A DNA stretch of 64,000 nucleotides from Collinsella phocaeensis (GCF_900119895.1 NZ_FQLR01000003.1:186001-250000); one strand, 5' to 3'; shown: positions 42,057-50,716, numbered from the stretch's first letter. Numbers and translations: made by a program. The notes: a model not told the origin generated them from the letters alone.

Positions 42057-42686
42057 CTACTTGCTTGTACCCACCTGGCCGAGCTCGCGCTGCACGAACG
42101 GCGTTTTACGAAGCGAGCGGTACAGGGGATATCCCAGCACGTACATGATAACCGCTTCGCCGATTCCGGTGCTCACCAAGCCGAACAGGTACATCGGCAT
42201 CCATGCCCCGTCGAGCGAAATGTTCGTAAAGGGAATGGTGTAGAAACCGATGCCCTGCAGCAAGAGGGGAAGATACGCCGGCACGATCAGCGCATTCGCC
42301 AGCACGGGGCCCATCAGCGCGACGACCGGACGCTTGCGCATCTTCCATGTGAACAGCGCGCCGGCAAACGTCGCCAGCGACCCGAACACGACGTCGAGCA
42401 TGCCGAGCATCCCCGTTCCCGAAAGCGCGATGTTGGCGACGTTGGCGATGATGCAGCCGAGCGTCAGGCCGGGCACAGCCGCCGGCGTGACCAGCGCGAG
42501 CGCGCACAGCGCCTCAGATACGCGAAACTGGACCGGGCCCCACGCCAAGCTGCCCAAAAACAGCATCGCCACGAGCGTGCAGGCGGCGTAGGCCGCGGCG
42601 ATCACGCCCACGCGGGCGATCGCCCGGGCATCGCGCGATCGCGATGCGGCGGCAGTCGAGCAGGCAACGGATTCGTTCTTCTTCAT
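42057..42686 (-). CDS. queT: QueT-type ECF transporter substrate-binding (S) component
   Basis: 209 residues with about six hydrophobic helices (IARVGVIAAAYAACTLVAMLFL, AWGPVQFRVSEALCALALV with the family's QFR.SEAL motif, LGCIIANVANI). QueT members bring queuosine precursors (preQ0/preQ1 or similar) into the cell with a shared ECF energising module, not encoded here. The ATG at 42686 follows AAGGTGGAG; the frame five codons upstream starts inside that site. The leader can pair with the ribosome site. Confidence 0.88.
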   Translation of the reverse strand: MKKNESVACSTAAASRSRDARAIARVGVIAAAYAACTLVAMLFLGSLAWGPVQFRVSEALCALALVTPAAVPGLTLGCIIANVANIALSGTGMLGMLDVVFGSLATFAGALFTWKMRKRPVVALMGPVLANALIVPAYLPLLLQGIGFYTIPFTNISLDGAWMPMYLFGLVSTGIGEAVIMYVLGYPLYRSLRKTPFVQRELGQVGTSK

Positions 42687-42689
42687 GTT

Positions 42690-42749
42690 CTCCACCTTCA
42701 AAATAATCGGAGGGCTTTACTGCCGCCGGTAAAACCCTCCGTAAGGTGG
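42690..42749 (-). promoter_or_regulatory. Structured queT leader pairing with the ribosome-binding site
   Basis: In transcript order CCACCTT (42749-42743), CGGAGGG (42741-42735), a hairpin interior, CCCTCCG (42714-42708), ATTATTTTG, then AAGGTGG (42698-42692), which is the ribosome site. The outer arms are perfect complements, so the nested fold hides the site. The inner hairpin plus T-rich tail could also act as a terminator of the upstream MFS gene. Confidence 0.5.
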
Positions 42750-42807
42750 TATGTGTTCGCCCGAGCGGCTGCGCGTGAGATGCATGCCGCGGGATGCGGG
42801 CCGGCGC

Positions 42808-44061
42808 CTATGCGCGCGCCGCCTGCATTCGGGAGAGCTTTACTAGCATAACCAGGCCCACGACCAGCAGGATCCCGATGGAAAGCACTCCTAAAGAAGG
42901 ATTCTGCGTGAGCGAGGTCACGACAGATACTAGCAGAGTTCCCATGACGGAGGCGTAGCGGCCGAAAATGTCGAAGAAACCGTAATACTCGTTGGCGCGC
43001 TCCTTGGGGATGAGCTTGCCGAAGTAGCTGCGGGACAGCGCCTGAACCCCGCCCTGGAACATGCCTACGAGGATAGCGAGGATCCAGAACTCCACCGCGG
43101 ACTTGAGGAAGAACGCGGCGAACAGCACGATGCCCACGTAGGCCGCGACCGCGATGAGGATCATGCGCAGGGTTCCGAACCGGCCGGAAAGCCGACCGTA
43201 CGCGATAGCGGACGGAAACGCCACGAACTGCGTGACGAGCAGCGCCAGGACGAGCTGGGTCGAGTCGATGCCGAGGCTCGAGCCGTAGCTCGTCGCCATG
43301 GAGATGACGGTATGCACGCCGTCGATGTAGAAGAAGAACGCGATCATGAAGACGAGCAGGACGCGATCGCGAGAGATGCTGCGCATGGTGGAGAGCAGCC
43401 CGGTGAACGTCTTGGCGATGTTCGCCAAGACCCCGCCGTCCGCATCGCGCTCCTTGCCGTAACGCTGCTTGTAGGTGCGCAGCAGGGGCACGGTGAACGC
43501 CAGCCACCACAGGCCGGTGATGATAAAGGTGAGCCGCGTGCAGGTGAGCGTGTCGAGGCCCAGGATGCTCGGCCCGCCGAAGATGAGCGCGATGCAGAGG
43601 ATGAACGGGACGGTCGAGCCCACGTAACCCCATGCGTAACCCGAGCTGGAGACTGCGTCCATCCGATCGTCGGTGGTGACGTCGGTGAGCATGGCGTCGT
43701 AGAACGTCATCGACGAGTTGAGGCCTATCGCGCACAGGACGTAGACCATGAGGAAGATGGTCGCGCTCATGGGGATGGCCTGAGCGAGGCACAGGACGAG
43801 GCCGGTGAGGAAGAAGCCGGTGAAGAACTTGATCTTGTTGCCGGCGTAATCGGCGAGGGAGCCCAAGATGGGCATAAGCAGGGCGACGACGAGCGAGGCG
43901 ATGGTCTGGGCGTTGGCCCAGGCGGTCACGAGCTCGGCCGGATGCGCCCCGGTGTTGATGGCGTTGAAGTAGATGGGGACCACCGAGGTGTTCAACAGCA
44001 CGAGCGCGGAATTTCCCACATCGTACATGACCCAGTTGCGTTCCATCTTCGTATATTTCAT
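42808..44061 (-). CDS. MFS transporter of the UMF1/Atg22-like family
   Basis: 417 residues, twelve predicted helices. The start NWVMYDVGNSALVLL and the later GGVQALSRSYFGKLIPKER are hallmarks of the UMF1 group, which includes vacuolar amino-acid effluxer Atg22 and its bacterial relatives. It sits in the cytoplasmic membrane; substrate unknown, amino acids or peptides being the family precedent. The ATG at 44061 follows GGAACACGCG, a modest site. It lies upstream of queT, about 120 bases away. Confidence 0.9.
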   Translation of the reverse strand: MKYTKMERNWVMYDVGNSALVLLNTSVVPIYFNAINTGAHPAELVTAWANAQTIASLVVALLMPILGSLADYAGNKIKFFTGFFLTGLVLCLAQAIPMSATIFLMVYVLCAIGLNSSMTFYDAMLTDVTTDDRMDAVSSSGYAWGYVGSTVPFILCIALIFGGPSILGLDTLTCTRLTFIITGLWWLAFTVPLLRTYKQRYGKERDADGGVLANIAKTFTGLLSTMRSISRDRVLLVFMIAFFFYIDGVHTVISMATSYGSSLGIDSTQLVLALLVTQFVAFPSAIAYGRLSGRFGTLRMILIAVAAYVGIVLFAAFFLKSAVEFWILAILVGMFQGGVQALSRSYFGKLIPKERANEYYGFFDIFGRYASVMGTLLVSVVTSLTQNPSLGVLSIGILLVVGLVMLVKLSRMQAARA

Positions 44062-44157
44062 CGCGTGTTCCTTGCTCGGGACCGATACGTAGACGCATCA
44101 CATGGTACGTCAGCCCGCACGGTCCGGCGCGTCAGGATTCGGTAAAGGTGGAACGAA

Positions 44158-44196
44158 AAGGCGGCGGGACGGCACCGTCCGCCGTCCCGCCGCCTT
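44158..44196 (-). terminator. Intrinsic terminator after the phospholipase-C-like gene
   Basis: Perfect 15-bp arms AAGGCGGCGGGACGG/CCGTCCCGCCGCCTT with a 9-base loop, followed on the minus strand by TTCGTTCC, 6 bases past the stop. Confidence 0.8.
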
Positions 44197-44201
44197 GGGC
44201 A

Positions 44202-45149
44202 TCAATCCTCCTCGCGGTCGAACTCCTCATCTTCCCCAAGCAGCCGACCGGAATAATTCACATGTCCCGTGACCTGGGCCATGTCGTTCGTCTCGATGAA
44301 GCGTGCGGCAGTCGTCGCGTAATCGTCGAGCGCACGGTCGAAGATCTCCGGGAAGCTCTCGTGCGAGACCTCCTGGGTAAACGGGTGCTCCCAGGGCTTG
44401 TTGCCCATGTTGCCCGCAGCGGCGGGCCGCTCGCGCGTGACCCGGTGCGCCAGGGACGTGAGCAGGGAGTAATCGGCGACCGCCCCCTCGATCGCGCCGA
44501 GCAGGCGCGAGCTCGGCGAGCCGGCGGGCTCGATCGCGCGGTAGCACAGCTGCATATCGGCAACGGCCCCGCCGTACTCCGCCACGGCGACGTCCAGGCC
44601 GTACACGCTGCTCGCAACGAAGCTCGTCAACGCGCCGGCGACCTTGTTCACGCGGTCGGTCGTGACCAGCTCCGATACGGGAGGGAACTCATCGACCGTC
44701 GCGCCGTCGCGCTTGAGCTGCAACATGAGCACATCGAGGTCGCTTTCGATCACGGCGTGCACGCGGCCGCCCGCGCCCTCCAGGCTGGGGTCCGCGTCCA
44801 TGATGCCCCGCTGCTGCCAGTAGACGAACGGGTGCGCGTTGCGATCGAGCACGTAATGGGAGAGCAAGCCCAGCACGAAGGCGCGGCCCAGGCCGGCGTC
44901 CGCCTTGGGAAGATGGGACACGCCGTCGCGCAGCGCGCCGAACTGCTTGGACATCCTGCTGCGGTGCATGCGGCGCGCGAGCTCCATAGCCTGCGACATA
45001 TGCAGGGAGCGCACGCGGAAGAAGAACGGGTCGGGACCCTGGTTTGCAAGAAGGAATGCGATGCGCTCCTCCTCCGACGAGATCACGCCGGCGGGCAGGC
45101 GATCGATGCTTTCCTCGCCAAACAGGCGGTGGGTGACGAGCGCGGGCAT
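44202..45149 (-). CDS. Zinc-dependent phospholipase-C-like protein
   Basis: 315 residues. It matches the Zn_dep_PLPC pattern: N-terminal MPALVTHRLFGEES, GLLSHYVLDRNAHPFVYW near residue 95 with clustered metal-binding His/Asp, and HAVIESDLDVLML near 130. There is no signal peptide, so an intracellular role is likely despite the name. The ATG at 45149 follows AGAAAGG; a 30-residue upstream extension lacks a site. Function unproven; the fold relates to PlcC/S1-P1-type zinc hydrolases. Confidence 0.8.
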   Translation of the reverse strand: MPALVTHRLFGEESIDRLPAGVISSEEERIAFLLANQGPDPFFFRVRSLHMSQAMELARRMHRSRMSKQFGALRDGVSHLPKADAGLGRAFVLGLLSHYVLDRNAHPFVYWQQRGIMDADPSLEGAGGRVHAVIESDLDVLMLQLKRDGATVDEFPPVSELVTTDRVNKVAGALTSFVASSVYGLDVAVAEYGGAVADMQLCYRAIEPAGSPSSRLLGAIEGAVADYSLLTSLAHRVTRERPAAAGNMGNKPWEHPFTQEVSHESFPEIFDRALDDYATTAARFIETNDMAQVTGHVNYSGRLLGEDEEFDREED

Positions 45150-45337
45150 AGCGGTGCCTTTCTGGTAACGGCGCGAAGCGCATGCTGCGCCGATGGATGA
45201 CGGCTGTCGCCTATTATGCCCCGCGGCGCCGCGCTCCATGCACGACCGGCGGCGCTCGGCCGATACGGCGGTCCTCCCACCATCGTTTCACGATACACTG
45301 AAAGCTCGATTGGCCGCACACGAGGAGGGAGGCCCGC

Positions 45338-46519
45338 ATGGAGACGCACGACGATCGCCTTGCGCGCAACGGGCGCACCGGCGAACCCCACGGCCCGCGC
45401 GGGACCGCGCGCGACGGGAACGCCGCGGGCCGCAGCGCGCTGCGCCTCGCCTCCTCGCGCTCCGCGCACGCGAGCGCCGAGGCAGCGCCCTCCATGCGCC
45501 CGGCGCCCTCGCGCGGCCCAAAGCGCGGCCGGGGCGGCGATACGAACCCGAGTCGTCCGCCCCGGCCTCAGCGCCGCCCCGTCGACGCGCCCCCGTCCGC
45601 CCGCGGCGGTCGCCGCGGTCAGGCCGAGGGCGCGCAGCCGCACCTGAACAACACCTTCCGCTCCGGATCCGCCGCAGCCGGCGGCAACACGCTGCGGTCG
45701 GCCCACTCCGCCGACGGCCTTCGCCGGCCGCAGGCGCGTCGTCGCCCCGGTTCCGTGATCGGGCTTCCCTTGCGCCATTCGCGAGACGGACGTGGATATG
45801 GGCGGCTGCACCATCACGGGCGCACCCGGTCCCGTTTCGCAGCCCGGCCCGAGCGGCGGATCCCCCTGTCCCTACGGATCCTCTTCTCGGTTCTTCTGAT
45901 CGGCGCCGTCTCAAGCCTATTGGGCCACACGAACGCCGGCGTCGACCCCGCGACGGAGGCCGCATGCCTGGAAGTTGCACCGCTCAACCAGGCAGAGCTC
46001 ACGCTCTCGACGCCCATCGCCGCATGGAAGCAGGGAACGTTCCCACACCTCTACCAAACCGACCCCGCGTGGGCCTCCAAGCCCTACGGCGGGGGCACTG
46101 TCGCGCTCAACGCGTGCGGCCCCACCGTGATGTCGATGCTTTACGTCTACTGCACCGGTAATACCGAAATGGATCCCGGCACCATGGCGGCATGGGCAGA
46201 TGAACGGACCTTCGCCCCCACCGGAGCCACGGAATGGGCGTTTTTCACCGATGGCGCCGAGCGCCTTGGCTTGACCTCGAAGATGGTCAACCCGGACCGG
46301 TCTGCCATCGCCGACGCGCTGCGAGCGGGCCATCCCGTCGTCTGCGTCGTGGGACCGGGCGATTTCACCAGCCTGGGTCACTACATCCTGCTCACGGGCA
46401 TCGACGAGGCCGGCACGGTATCGATCTGCGACCCCAACAGCCCCCGAACGAGCGCTCGCCGCTGGGACCTCACCCGCGTCCTTCATCAAACCGAAGTCGC
46501 CTGGGTCTTCGGGGCATAA
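45338..46519 (+). CDS. Membrane-anchored C39-like cysteine peptidase with a long basic tail
   Basis: 393 residues. Residues 1 to about 175 are a low-complexity Arg/Pro/Gly/Ser-rich, strongly basic segment with no fold. One membrane helix follows (IPLSLRILFSVLLIGAVSSLL, about 178-198). The outer domain (about 220-393) is a Peptidase_C39_2-like fold with C260 in NACGPTVMS, H348 in LGHYILL and the third position D365/N367 in CDPNSP. The ATG at 45338 follows GAGGAGGGAGG. With a basic inside and a signal-anchor helix, the protease domain should face outward. Its target, perhaps peptide or peptidoglycan stems, is unknown. Confidence 0.85.
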   Translation: METHDDRLARNGRTGEPHGPRGTARDGNAAGRSALRLASSRSAHASAEAAPSMRPAPSRGPKRGRGGDTNPSRPPRPQRRPVDAPPSARGGRRGQAEGAQPHLNNTFRSGSAAAGGNTLRSAHSADGLRRPQARRRPGSVIGLPLRHSRDGRGYGRLHHHGRTRSRFAARPERRIPLSLRILFSVLLIGAVSSLLGHTNAGVDPATEAACLEVAPLNQAELTLSTPIAAWKQGTFPHLYQTDPAWASKPYGGGTVALNACGPTVMSMLYVYCTGNTEMDPGTMAAWADERTFAPTGATEWAFFTDGAERLGLTSKMVNPDRSAIADALRAGHPVVCVVGPGDFTSLGHYILLTGIDEAGTVSICDPNSPRTSARRWDLTRVLHQTEVAWVFGA

Positions 46520-46539
46520 TTCGCCTCCCCAATAAACGT

Positions 46540-46688
46540 CTCACCCCCGAAGTGAGTGAAATATTACAAACCGGAGCCTGACCCCGCTTAAAACGTCGTT
46601 GTACGCAGCCGTTTTGCCAGATGATTGCTCCGATAAAGTGGCGTGTAGTCCCAGATGCAAATAAATCCACTCACTTCGAGGGGTAGAG
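46540..46688. repeat. 149-bp nested inverted-repeat region
   Basis: Outer arms CTCACCCCCGAAGTGAGTG (46540-46558) and CACTCACTTCGAGGGGTAGAG-like sequence (from 46668) share an exact CGAAGTGAGTG core. Inside, CGGAGC pairs with GCTCCG and AAAACG with CGTTTT in nested order. It could be a structured RNA or a small mobile repeat. 46689-46893 downstream holds no supported gene. Confidence 0.6.
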
Positions 46689-46893
46689 CAAGCCTGCTCG
46701 CGCGCAGGCGTGTACGGCTGCAATCTCAAGCCGTGCAGAACGCCCCGCATTGGACGGCCTTCACTGACACGACCGGGCATGCGCATGAAAGATTCGGCCA
46801 AGAACGTCGCGTACCCCCCAGACTTCCCCCGCCGACGCACGATCGCGTAGCCCGCAACGCGCTTTCACGGCGTGATCTGCTCCCATACAAACA

Positions 46894-46928
46894 AATTCCG
46901 GCAACCACGAAGCGCGGTTGCCGGAATT
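46894..46928 (-). terminator. Terminator of the carbamate kinase gene
   Basis: Perfect 13-bp arms AATTCCGGCAACC/GGTTGCCGGAATT with a 9-base loop, then TGTTTGT on the minus strand. 73 bases past the stop. Confidence 0.75.
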
Positions 46929-47001
46929 CGGAGAGAGGATGAGGAGTCGGGGCGCCGCACAAGCGGCGCCCCGTGGAGTAATCGCAGGAACGCGGCTTGA
47001 A

Positions 47002-47964
47002 CTAGCCGACGATGCGGGTGCCGGAGAGACCGGCCATGGTCTCGGCGGCCTTGTCGAGGGCGCCGATGATGCAGGTGCGGCCCTTGCGGCTGCGGGCGAA
47101 CTTGATGGCAGCGCGGACCTTCGGCTCCATGGAGCCCTTGCCGAACTGGCCCTCGTCGGCGAGACGCTCGGCCTCGTCGGCGGTGAGCTCCTCGAGCTCC
47201 TCCTGGTTCGGCTTGCCGAAGTTGATCGCGACGTGCTCGACGGCGGTCAGCAGGAACAGGACGTCGGCACCGCAGTCCTCAGCGAGGAGCTCGCCGCCCA
47301 TGTCCTTGTCGATAACGGCGGCCACGCCCTTGTAGCAGCCCTTGTTGTTGTAGTCGCGAACGACGGGGATGCCGCCGCCACCGCAGGCGATGACGATGAA
47401 CTCGTTGTCGAGCAGGTTGAGGATGGAATCGGCCTCGACGATCTTCTTGGGCTCGGGGGAGGCGACGACGCGACGCCAGCCGCGGCCGGAGTCCTCGACG
47501 AAGGTCATCTCGGGATCCTCAGCCATGATGGCCTTGGCCTGCTCCTCGGTGTAGAACGGGCCGATGGGCTTGGTGGGGTTGGCGAACGCGGGGTCGTCCG
47601 GATCGCACTCGATCTGGGTGACGACGGTGGCGGCGTGCCAACGCTTATAGCGCTTGTGCATCTCGCGGCCGATGCCCTGCTGCAGGTGATAGCCGATGTA
47701 GCCCTGGGACATGGCACCGCACTCGGGCAGGTCCATGGAAGGGGTGCCGATGGCGTCGTGCGCGGCGGCGAAGGCGTTCTGGATCATACCGACCTGAGGG
47801 CCGTTGCCGTGGGTGATGATGATCTCGTTGCCCTGCTCGATGAGGCCCAGGAGGGCGTGAGCGGCGTGGTTGACCTTCTCGATCTGCTCGGCGGGAGTAT
47901 CGCCGAGGGCGTTGCCGCCGAGGGCGACGACGATGCGATCGGGCTTGCCGAAGGGCTTAGACAT
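47002..47964 (-). CDS. arcC: Carbamate kinase
   Basis: 320 residues. Amino-acid-kinase fold with VVALGGNALGD at the start, THGNGPQVG near 52, ACGGGGIPV near 195 and VIDKDMGGELLA near 217, where the Lys is catalytic. It transfers phosphate from carbamoyl phosphate to ADP, making ATP plus carbamate in arginine, agmatine or purine breakdown. The ATG at 47964 follows GGAAAGAGG. No arcA, arcB or allantoin genes are in the window, so it works alone here with its own promoter and terminator. Confidence 0.97.
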   Translation of the reverse strand: MSKPFGKPDRIVVALGGNALGDTPAEQIEKVNHAAHALLGLIEQGNEIIITHGNGPQVGMIQNAFAAAHDAIGTPSMDLPECGAMSQGYIGYHLQQGIGREMHKRYKRWHAATVVTQIECDPDDPAFANPTKPIGPFYTEEQAKAIMAEDPEMTFVEDSGRGWRRVVASPEPKKIVEADSILNLLDNEFIVIACGGGGIPVVRDYNNKGCYKGVAAVIDKDMGGELLAEDCGADVLFLLTAVEHVAINFGKPNQEELEELTADEAERLADEGQFGKGSMEPKVRAAIKFARSRKGRTCIIGALDKAAETMAGLSGTRIVG

Positions 47965-47993
47965 GTGCGTACCTCTTTCCTTGAACCGAACTG

Positions 47994-48023
47994 ATTATTC
48001 ATCAGTTAGCGTACTTTATGCAA
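47994..48023 (-). promoter_or_regulatory. Probable arcC promoter
   Basis: TTGCAT (48018-48023), 18 bases, AATAAT (47994-47999); the start would fall near 47987, 23 bases before the coding start. A small dyad CTGAT-TATTC-ATCAG (47991-48005) overlaps the -10 box. Confidence 0.45.
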
Positions 48024-48334
48024 TATACCCCACTCACCACTATGAGGTGTGACCGAAACAAAGCAGTAGGCAAACGGCTTCTTTTTGACGTTAAACGTAA
48101 GCTGACATGGAGATATACCCGCAATAAACTTGACATAGCTTTCGTTAGACCGCGAATCATCCGTGTATACCGCACGCTCATCTGCCGGAGTTATATCCAG
48201 TTCTATACATTTTGCTATCCAAATATGCGCCTGCGCTAGCACGGTGCAGTGCGGTATCGGCCGCACGGTAAGCGGGATGTGCGCGTCGGCGCTTCCATGG
48301 ACCGACCACATCACCAAAGCGATGCCAAACAAAT
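48024..48334. other. AT-rich gene-free stretch
   Basis: About 310 bases, AT-richer than the surroundings. Only short open frames without ribosome sites are present; no repeat or RNA gene is recognised. Confidence 0.4.
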
Positions 48335-48363
48335 CGCCGCGCGAGCGATAAGCCGGCGCGGCG
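48335..48363 (-). terminator. Terminator of the murT operon
   Basis: CGCCGCGC (48335-48342) pairs with GCGCGGCG (48356-48363); on the minus strand followed by ATTTGTTTG. 27 bases past the stop. Confidence 0.6.
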
Positions 48364-48389
48364 ACACCCGTAAATCTCTTTGATCGCGC

Positions 48390-49823
48390 TTAGGCCTGCT
48401 CGATACGCTGGGCCACCCGGTCGCGAAAACGATCGGCCTGCTCGCCGTTGAAGATGTCGTATGCGCAGAACACGCCATCGATCCCCTCGAGATCGATCAG
48501 GTCGGCTGCATCCGTCTCGGTCTCAGCGAGCTTGATCCTCGCGGGATCCACCCCCGCAAGCAGCAGGCGAAGCAGCAGGTCGTCGGAATTCGCGCCCTGA
48601 ACGACCACCTGCTTCACGTCCTCTCCCGCCAGATGCTCGAAATCCGCTTGGTAGTACCAGCCGATGTACTCGGTCTTCTTGGGGTTCGTGGCCAGATAGT
48701 AATCTGCGAGCATGAGCACCACGGCCTTACGGCCAGGCTCCCCGCAGATCGTCGCGAGAGCCGTCGAGGTGGCGGTGCTGTTCTCCCCCTTCGAGGCGGA
48801 ATTGACCAGCCTCATCTCGCGAGCGGACGTCTCGCTGAAACGAGCGGCGGTGACGTTGACCTTGCCCGAAGCGAGAATGCGCTGCAGTTCCTCGGCTGCG
48901 ATACCCAGCTCGCGCGCCGTCACCAAAGCTGCAACGAGGTTGTACAGGTTCGTGATGGAGTACGCGCCGATGCGGTACGTGTACTCGGGAGCCTTTCCGT
49001 CCCGCGCATGGCAGACCTCGCGTACAGTGAACTCGAGCGCCCGTTTATCCACATGCGTCACGAGGTAATCCGGCTCGGGATTGGTGAACCCGCAGCTCGT
49101 GCAGTGCGCATGGCCGAGATGGCGCAGATGGCACCAGTCGTACTCAAGGTGGCCGCCGCACTCGGGGCAGGCGGTGAGGTCGCAGACGATGCCCTCGGGA
49201 CCCTCGAGGTCGTCGGGTAGCCGATCGATGGAGAAATAGGTTCGCCGATGAGCTTGCGGAGCCAGGCGGCACGAGATGAGGTCATCGGCGTTGAGCACAA
49301 GATGCGTGGATGCGGGGACACTTGCATCGATGACGCTGAAGATGTAATCCGGATTAGCGTTGCGCGTGAAGTTATCGCGGTAAAGGTTGACCGCGAGTAG
49401 GATGTCCGGAGTCATGTGCGGCAGAACGCGGCGGCAGGACAGCTCGTCCAGCTCCATGCAGGCAACGGAATTCTTGGGTGCGCCGGAGACGGTCGAGCCT
49501 TTGATGAGGGAGCTCTCGATACCGGTGATAATGTTTCCGCCTGCTCGGTTGGTAACCAAATCGAGCCCGCTTTCGATCAAGATGTCGTCAAGCAGGTTGG
49601 AGGTGGTGGTCTTTCCATTCGTCCCCGTCACGAAGACGACGCGCTCGGGCTTGGGTATGCGCGCGAGAAAATCCGGGCAGATCGCTTCGGCAACCGTACC
49701 GGGAACCTGGCCGCCGCGACGGCGCGCCAGCTTCAAGACGGCAGCCGCAGCCTTTCCCGCTGCAAGCGCGAGATAGAAGCGCGGTGTACGGGGCGCGCCG
49801 GTTGCTTGTTGCTGAGTGGTCAC
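48390..49823 (-). CDS. murT: MurT-type Mur ligase domain protein (lipid II isoglutaminyl synthase subunit)
   Basis: 477 residues. ATP-binding P-loop VTGTNGKTTTSNLL near residue 65, Mur-ligase centre, an inserted Cys4 zinc ribbon (CPECGG near 218 to CTSCG near 244) diagnostic of MurT, and the C-terminal DUF1727 domain. MurT activates the alpha-carboxyl of D-Glu in lipid II; GatD supplies ammonia, giving D-isoglutamine. The GTG at 49823, with AAGGAG nine bases before, is preferred to longer frames. It follows the GatD-like gene by 56 bases. MurT looks intact while its partner does not. Confidence 0.93.
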   Translation of the reverse strand: MTTQQQATGAPRTPRFYLALAAGKAAAAVLKLARRRGGQVPGTVAEAICPDFLARIPKPERVVFVTGTNGKTTTSNLLDDILIESGLDLVTNRAGGNIITGIESSLIKGSTVSGAPKNSVACMELDELSCRRVLPHMTPDILLAVNLYRDNFTRNANPDYIFSVIDASVPASTHLVLNADDLISCRLAPQAHRRTYFSIDRLPDDLEGPEGIVCDLTACPECGGHLEYDWCHLRHLGHAHCTSCGFTNPEPDYLVTHVDKRALEFTVREVCHARDGKAPEYTYRIGAYSITNLYNLVAALVTARELGIAAEELQRILASGKVNVTAARFSETSAREMRLVNSASKGENSTATSTALATICGEPGRKAVVLMLADYYLATNPKKTEYIGWYYQADFEHLAGEDVKQVVVQGANSDDLLLRLLLAGVDPARIKLAETETDAADLIDLEGIDGVFCAYDIFNGEQADRFRDRVAQRIEQA

Positions 49824-49879
49824 GTTCGTTTGCTCCTTCAGTGCACCTTGGGTGCGGATAGGGAATCGGGGACGCAGGG

Positions 49880-50617
49880 CTAGATGTCCATGCCCGGTGT
49901 CGCAAAATCCTTGACGCGCTGACGGTACGCGCGCAACGCGACGTCCGCATACGCGAGCTCGGCGTCCGCCTCCCCCATCGTGTCGAGCAGCCAACGCGTG
50001 AAAGGAGGATTGACAGGAAGCAGCGGCCCCAAAAACCAGGTGGCGATGAGGTTGCCGCGGCGTAGGCCCTCGAACGAGCTGCGCTCATTCAGACCGAACC
50101 CTTGCCTGAGCTTACAGAAGCACACATCGGAATTGTCGCCCTCCATCTGCGTGAACTGCATCTTGAAACCGACGATATCGATCGGGTTGTCCCCAGGCGA
50201 AGGTGTGAACGTGCCAAGCCCCACCCCCGTGAAACGCTTGGGTGTGAGCTGGCGCGTGACGATGTCGAAGAGCCCGAGCGCCTCGACCTCGAGGCCATCG
50301 GGCCTTACGATCGCGCGACCCAGAAGCTCCGCAGCGTTGCCGGTGAACAGCATCGGGGTCCCGGCGTCCGCAAGGGACGCGATGCGCCCCGCCAGCGGCC
50401 GCAGCTCGTCGAGGACGCGCTCCTGCTGACGTTCGGTCATGCCGCACAGCAGCACAAGATCGATATCGTCGCGGGTCGAGAACGCGGGGGCGGAACCGAA
50501 CGGCGTCTCAATGAACTCCGCCTCGGGCAGGCACGCGCGCAGATACATCGCGTTTCCGTTGTCGCCCGCCTGGTTCCCGAATTCGGGATACAGAACCTCG
50601 ATCGTTGTCCGTGCCAT
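49880..50617 (-). CDS. GatD-like class-I glutamine-amidotransferase homologue lacking catalytic Cys and His
   Basis: 245 residues, the length of GatD, and placed before murT as GatD often is. It starts ATG 50617 after AAAGGGGAGGG. The scaffold is recognisable: YPEFGNQAGDNGNAMYLRA, then MLFTGNAAELLG and TWFLGPLLPVNPPFTRWLL. In working GatD the nucleophile is Cys94 (GICGGYQ type) and the base is the His in the TYxHGPxLPxNP motif. Here these positions read N94 and L196, so glutamine hydrolysis should be impossible. It may be a structural partner or use free ammonia (inference). Confidence 0.8.
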   Translation of the reverse strand: MARTTIEVLYPEFGNQAGDNGNAMYLRACLPEAEFIETPFGSAPAFSTRDDIDLVLLCGMTERQQERVLDELRPLAGRIASLADAGTPMLFTGNAAELLGRAIVRPDGLEVEALGLFDIVTRQLTPKRFTGVGLGTFTPSPGDNPIDIVGFKMQFTQMEGDNSDVCFCKLRQGFGLNERSSFEGLRRGNLIATWFLGPLLPVNPPFTRWLLDTMGEADAELAYADVALRAYRQRVKDFATPGMDI

Positions 50618-50716
50618 CCGGCCCTCCCCTTTGGTTCGCTCAATCGATGCAATTATCCAACATGGACGCGCGATCGCCCCTCAACCATATAAAGAGCAGA
50701 GCGAAAGCCCGCGCCC

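Noticed and set aside
42690-42749. A classical preQ1-I riboswitch before queT
   Set aside because: The A-rich tail and loop bases of that class are not visible; only an RBS-pairing hairpin is supported.
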